From Kiritimatiellales bacterium (lineage in GTDB: Bacteria; Verrucomicrobiota; Kiritimatiellia; Kiritimatiellales; Pontiellaceae): 40,630 bases of DNA. Position 1 is the stretch's first letter; every line of letters starts with the position of its first letter. A program made the position numbers and the translations under genes. This document shows positions 39,546 to 40,630 of the stretch, one piece after another. The stretch lies in assembly GCA_021734345.1 (NCBI GenBank), contig JAIPJC010000014.1:1-40630 (forward strand), read 5' to 3'. Below the pieces are notes generated by a model, which ran no database searches, was not told the origin of the DNA, and worked only from the letters and a program-made list of their open reading frames with translations.

Positions 39546-39782
39546 CTATTCAGCCTTGGTTTGGGTGGCTTGGTCTTGGGCGCTTTTTGAACTGGCGGGA
39601 TAGTAGTTGAATTCAGGCGGCCAGATAAGACGGTTGCCGTGGGTCTTGCGGGCTTTGACAAACCGGGAAGCAAGGCTTCCTACTATGGATGCGGCAGGCA
39701 TGTCCATTTCTGCGGCGATTTTAGCCAAGGCTTCTTTTTCTTCTTCTGAAAGACGATAGGTTTGTTGCTCGGTTTTCTTCAC
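39546..39782 (-). CDS. Small helical protein, possible ribbon-helix-helix type
   Basis: The protein has 78 residues. AGGAG lies about 13 bases before the ATG. MKKTEQQTYRLSEEEKEALAKIAAEMDMPAASIVGSLASRFVKARK has the layout of a short strand (TYRLS) and two helices, as in CopG/Arc-type ribbon-helix-helix DNA-binding proteins that often control small operons or toxin genes. The rest (IWPPEFNYYPASSKSAQDQATQTKAE) is likely disordered. No toxin gene is beside it. It converges with the VanZ-like gene, ending 10 bases from it. Confidence 0.55.
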   Translation of the reverse strand: MKKTEQQTYRLSEEEKEALAKIAAEMDMPAASIVGSLASRFVKARKTHGNRLIWPPEFNYYPASSKSAQDQATQTKAE

Positions 39783-39890
39783 GACTGTCTCCTAGTGACA
39801 AAGCTACACGGTGAAGAGCAAAAGTGACCTAGAATTTAAGCTGGACATTGACAGTTATAGAGAGTCACTATGCGAATGCTCTTTATTGAG

Positions 39891-39919
39891 TTGTATGGAG
39901 TGTTCGCTTCTTTTATTTT
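39891..39919 (+). promoter_or_regulatory. Sigma-70-type promoter for the last gene
   Basis: TTGTAT (39891-39896), 17 bases, then TATTTT (39914-39919), 27 bases before the ATG at 39947. Spacing is ideal. Confidence 0.5.
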
Positions 39920-39946
39920 GAGCAGGATAAAATATAAGGGGGAAAG

Positions 39947-40630
39947 ATGAGGCATTTGGGTTTATTGATGGCCATAGCCATGGCAGCCTCTGGGGCGCAT
40001 GCGGCGGATACTGTCTGGGAGGGAACTACAACTGTTGCTGAGGATGTCGTGACGGGCATCTACGGACTGGAGGCGCTGTTCGTGGAACAGCAATACCGGT
40101 TCCTGCCCATCGGCCCGCCTTCGAAGGATGTGCTGGTGCAGCCGTACGGGCCCGTGGTGCCCGTGGACTGGAAGAAGTTCCCGAAGGCGTTCACGAAGCA
40201 GATGTATGCGGAGATGGACGCCAACGGGTATCCGCTCTACCGGGTCTCCGTCTATGAAGATCCGATTACCCGTGAAACCGTTTTCCTGAATGCGTATGGA
40301 ACCGAGGTCTACCGGCTGGCGGCGGAGGCGGGCTACGACCCGTATGCGTGGCAGAAGGCCATGTTCAATCTCGCGGAAGGCCAGGAGCTGGACGCGTGGA
40401 GCCGCTGGATCTTCGACCCCGCCCACATTGCGTCAAGCTTCACGCTGACCCCGGAGGTCTTCTATGCGGATTATATGGCGACGCAGGACGGGCTGGCGGC
40501 GCAGGCACTGGCCATGGCTCCGATGTCGATGATGGCTCTTTTGGGAGGGGAGACGAAAGCCGTTGCCGGCATGGCGATGGACACGAACGGGCTGGTGCAA
40601 CTGAACCTGTCGCTCCCGGAGACCTTCGGG
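39947..40630 (+). CDS. Secreted protein of unknown function (3' end outside window)
   Basis: The frame runs from the ATG at 39947, with AAGGGGGAAAG upstream, to the last base: 228 codons with no stop. The signal peptide MRHLGLLMAIAMAASGAHAAD ends near residue 20. The visible part has VWEGTTTVAEDVVTGIYGLEALF, a region rich in Tyr and Pro, then WQKAMFNLAEGQELDAWSRWIFDP and a methionine-rich stretch (ALAMAPMSMMALLGG) before NGLVQLNLSLPETFG. I do not recognise the family. The last residues read like the entry to a beta-sandwich, so the protein may continue as a large multidomain exported protein, but this is a guess. Confidence 0.75.
   Translation, partial: MRHLGLLMAIAMAASGAHAADTVWEGTTTVAEDVVTGIYGLEALFVEQQYRFLPIGPPSKDVLVQPYGPVVPVDWKKFPKAFTKQMYAEMDANGYPLYRVSVYEDPITRETVFLNAYGTEVYRLAAEAGYDPYAWQKAMFNLAEGQELDAWSRWIFDPAHIASSFTLTPEVFYADYMATQDGLAAQALAMAPMSMMALLGGETKAVAGMAMDTNGLVQLNLSLPETFG

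Overview
The window looks like a chromosomal segment from the PVC superphylum, most probably Kiritimatiellota (Pontiella-like) or a close verrucomicrobial relative. The pointers are a high-GC background, several secreted S1 sulfatases with appended adhesive domains, a Tat-exported Gfo/Idh/MocA oxidoreductase, an ECF sigma factor paired with a zinc-ribbon/Ser-Thr kinase/WD40 protein, and secreted proteins ending in a short sandwich module with a final FYRV-like motif. The taxonomic call is inference from gene content; there is no rRNA or tRNA here.

Layout. 1-2795: the 3' end of a clan-A-like glycoside hydrolase gene, then an S1 sulfatase gene. 2826-4774: a terminator, a cold-shock protein (minus) and a secreted beta-propeller protein of glycosidase type. 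4940-9729: an ABC exporter, RimO and a Tat-exported oxidoreductase. 9741-17998 (minus): a GH43 arabinanase-like enzyme followed by two very large multidomain sulfatases whose genes overlap by one base. With the first two genes these form a programme for sulfated, arabinose-containing or similar polysaccharides.

18310-22695 is a regulatory pair: an ECF sigma factor with an unusual cysteine cluster and a 1187-residue membrane Ser/Thr kinase with 14 WD40 repeats. Downstream (22.7-30.9 kb) is an accessory region of exported proteins: a kelch propeller, a parallel beta-helix, lipoproteins, a small barrel and a tiny membrane peptide. Four intergenic regions there carry a repeated promoter-like block, GTAAC, 16 bases, TTTAG. 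The same two boxes at the same spacing lie just before the kinase gene. I read this as a candidate regulon of the neighbouring ECF/kinase pair; this is the most interesting feature of the window.

31151-40630: an aldehyde dehydrogenase pseudogene made by an internal deletion, MscL, a fusion of two uncharacterised families (TIGR03546 and TIGR03545 types), an ATPase preceded by a cluster of short palindromes, a Nudix hydrolase, a stand-alone NFACT-R protein, a hybrid histidine kinase, a VanZ-like membrane protein, a small helical protein and the 5' end of a secreted protein gene that runs off the window. I found no CRISPR array, tRNA, rRNA or complete insertion sequence.
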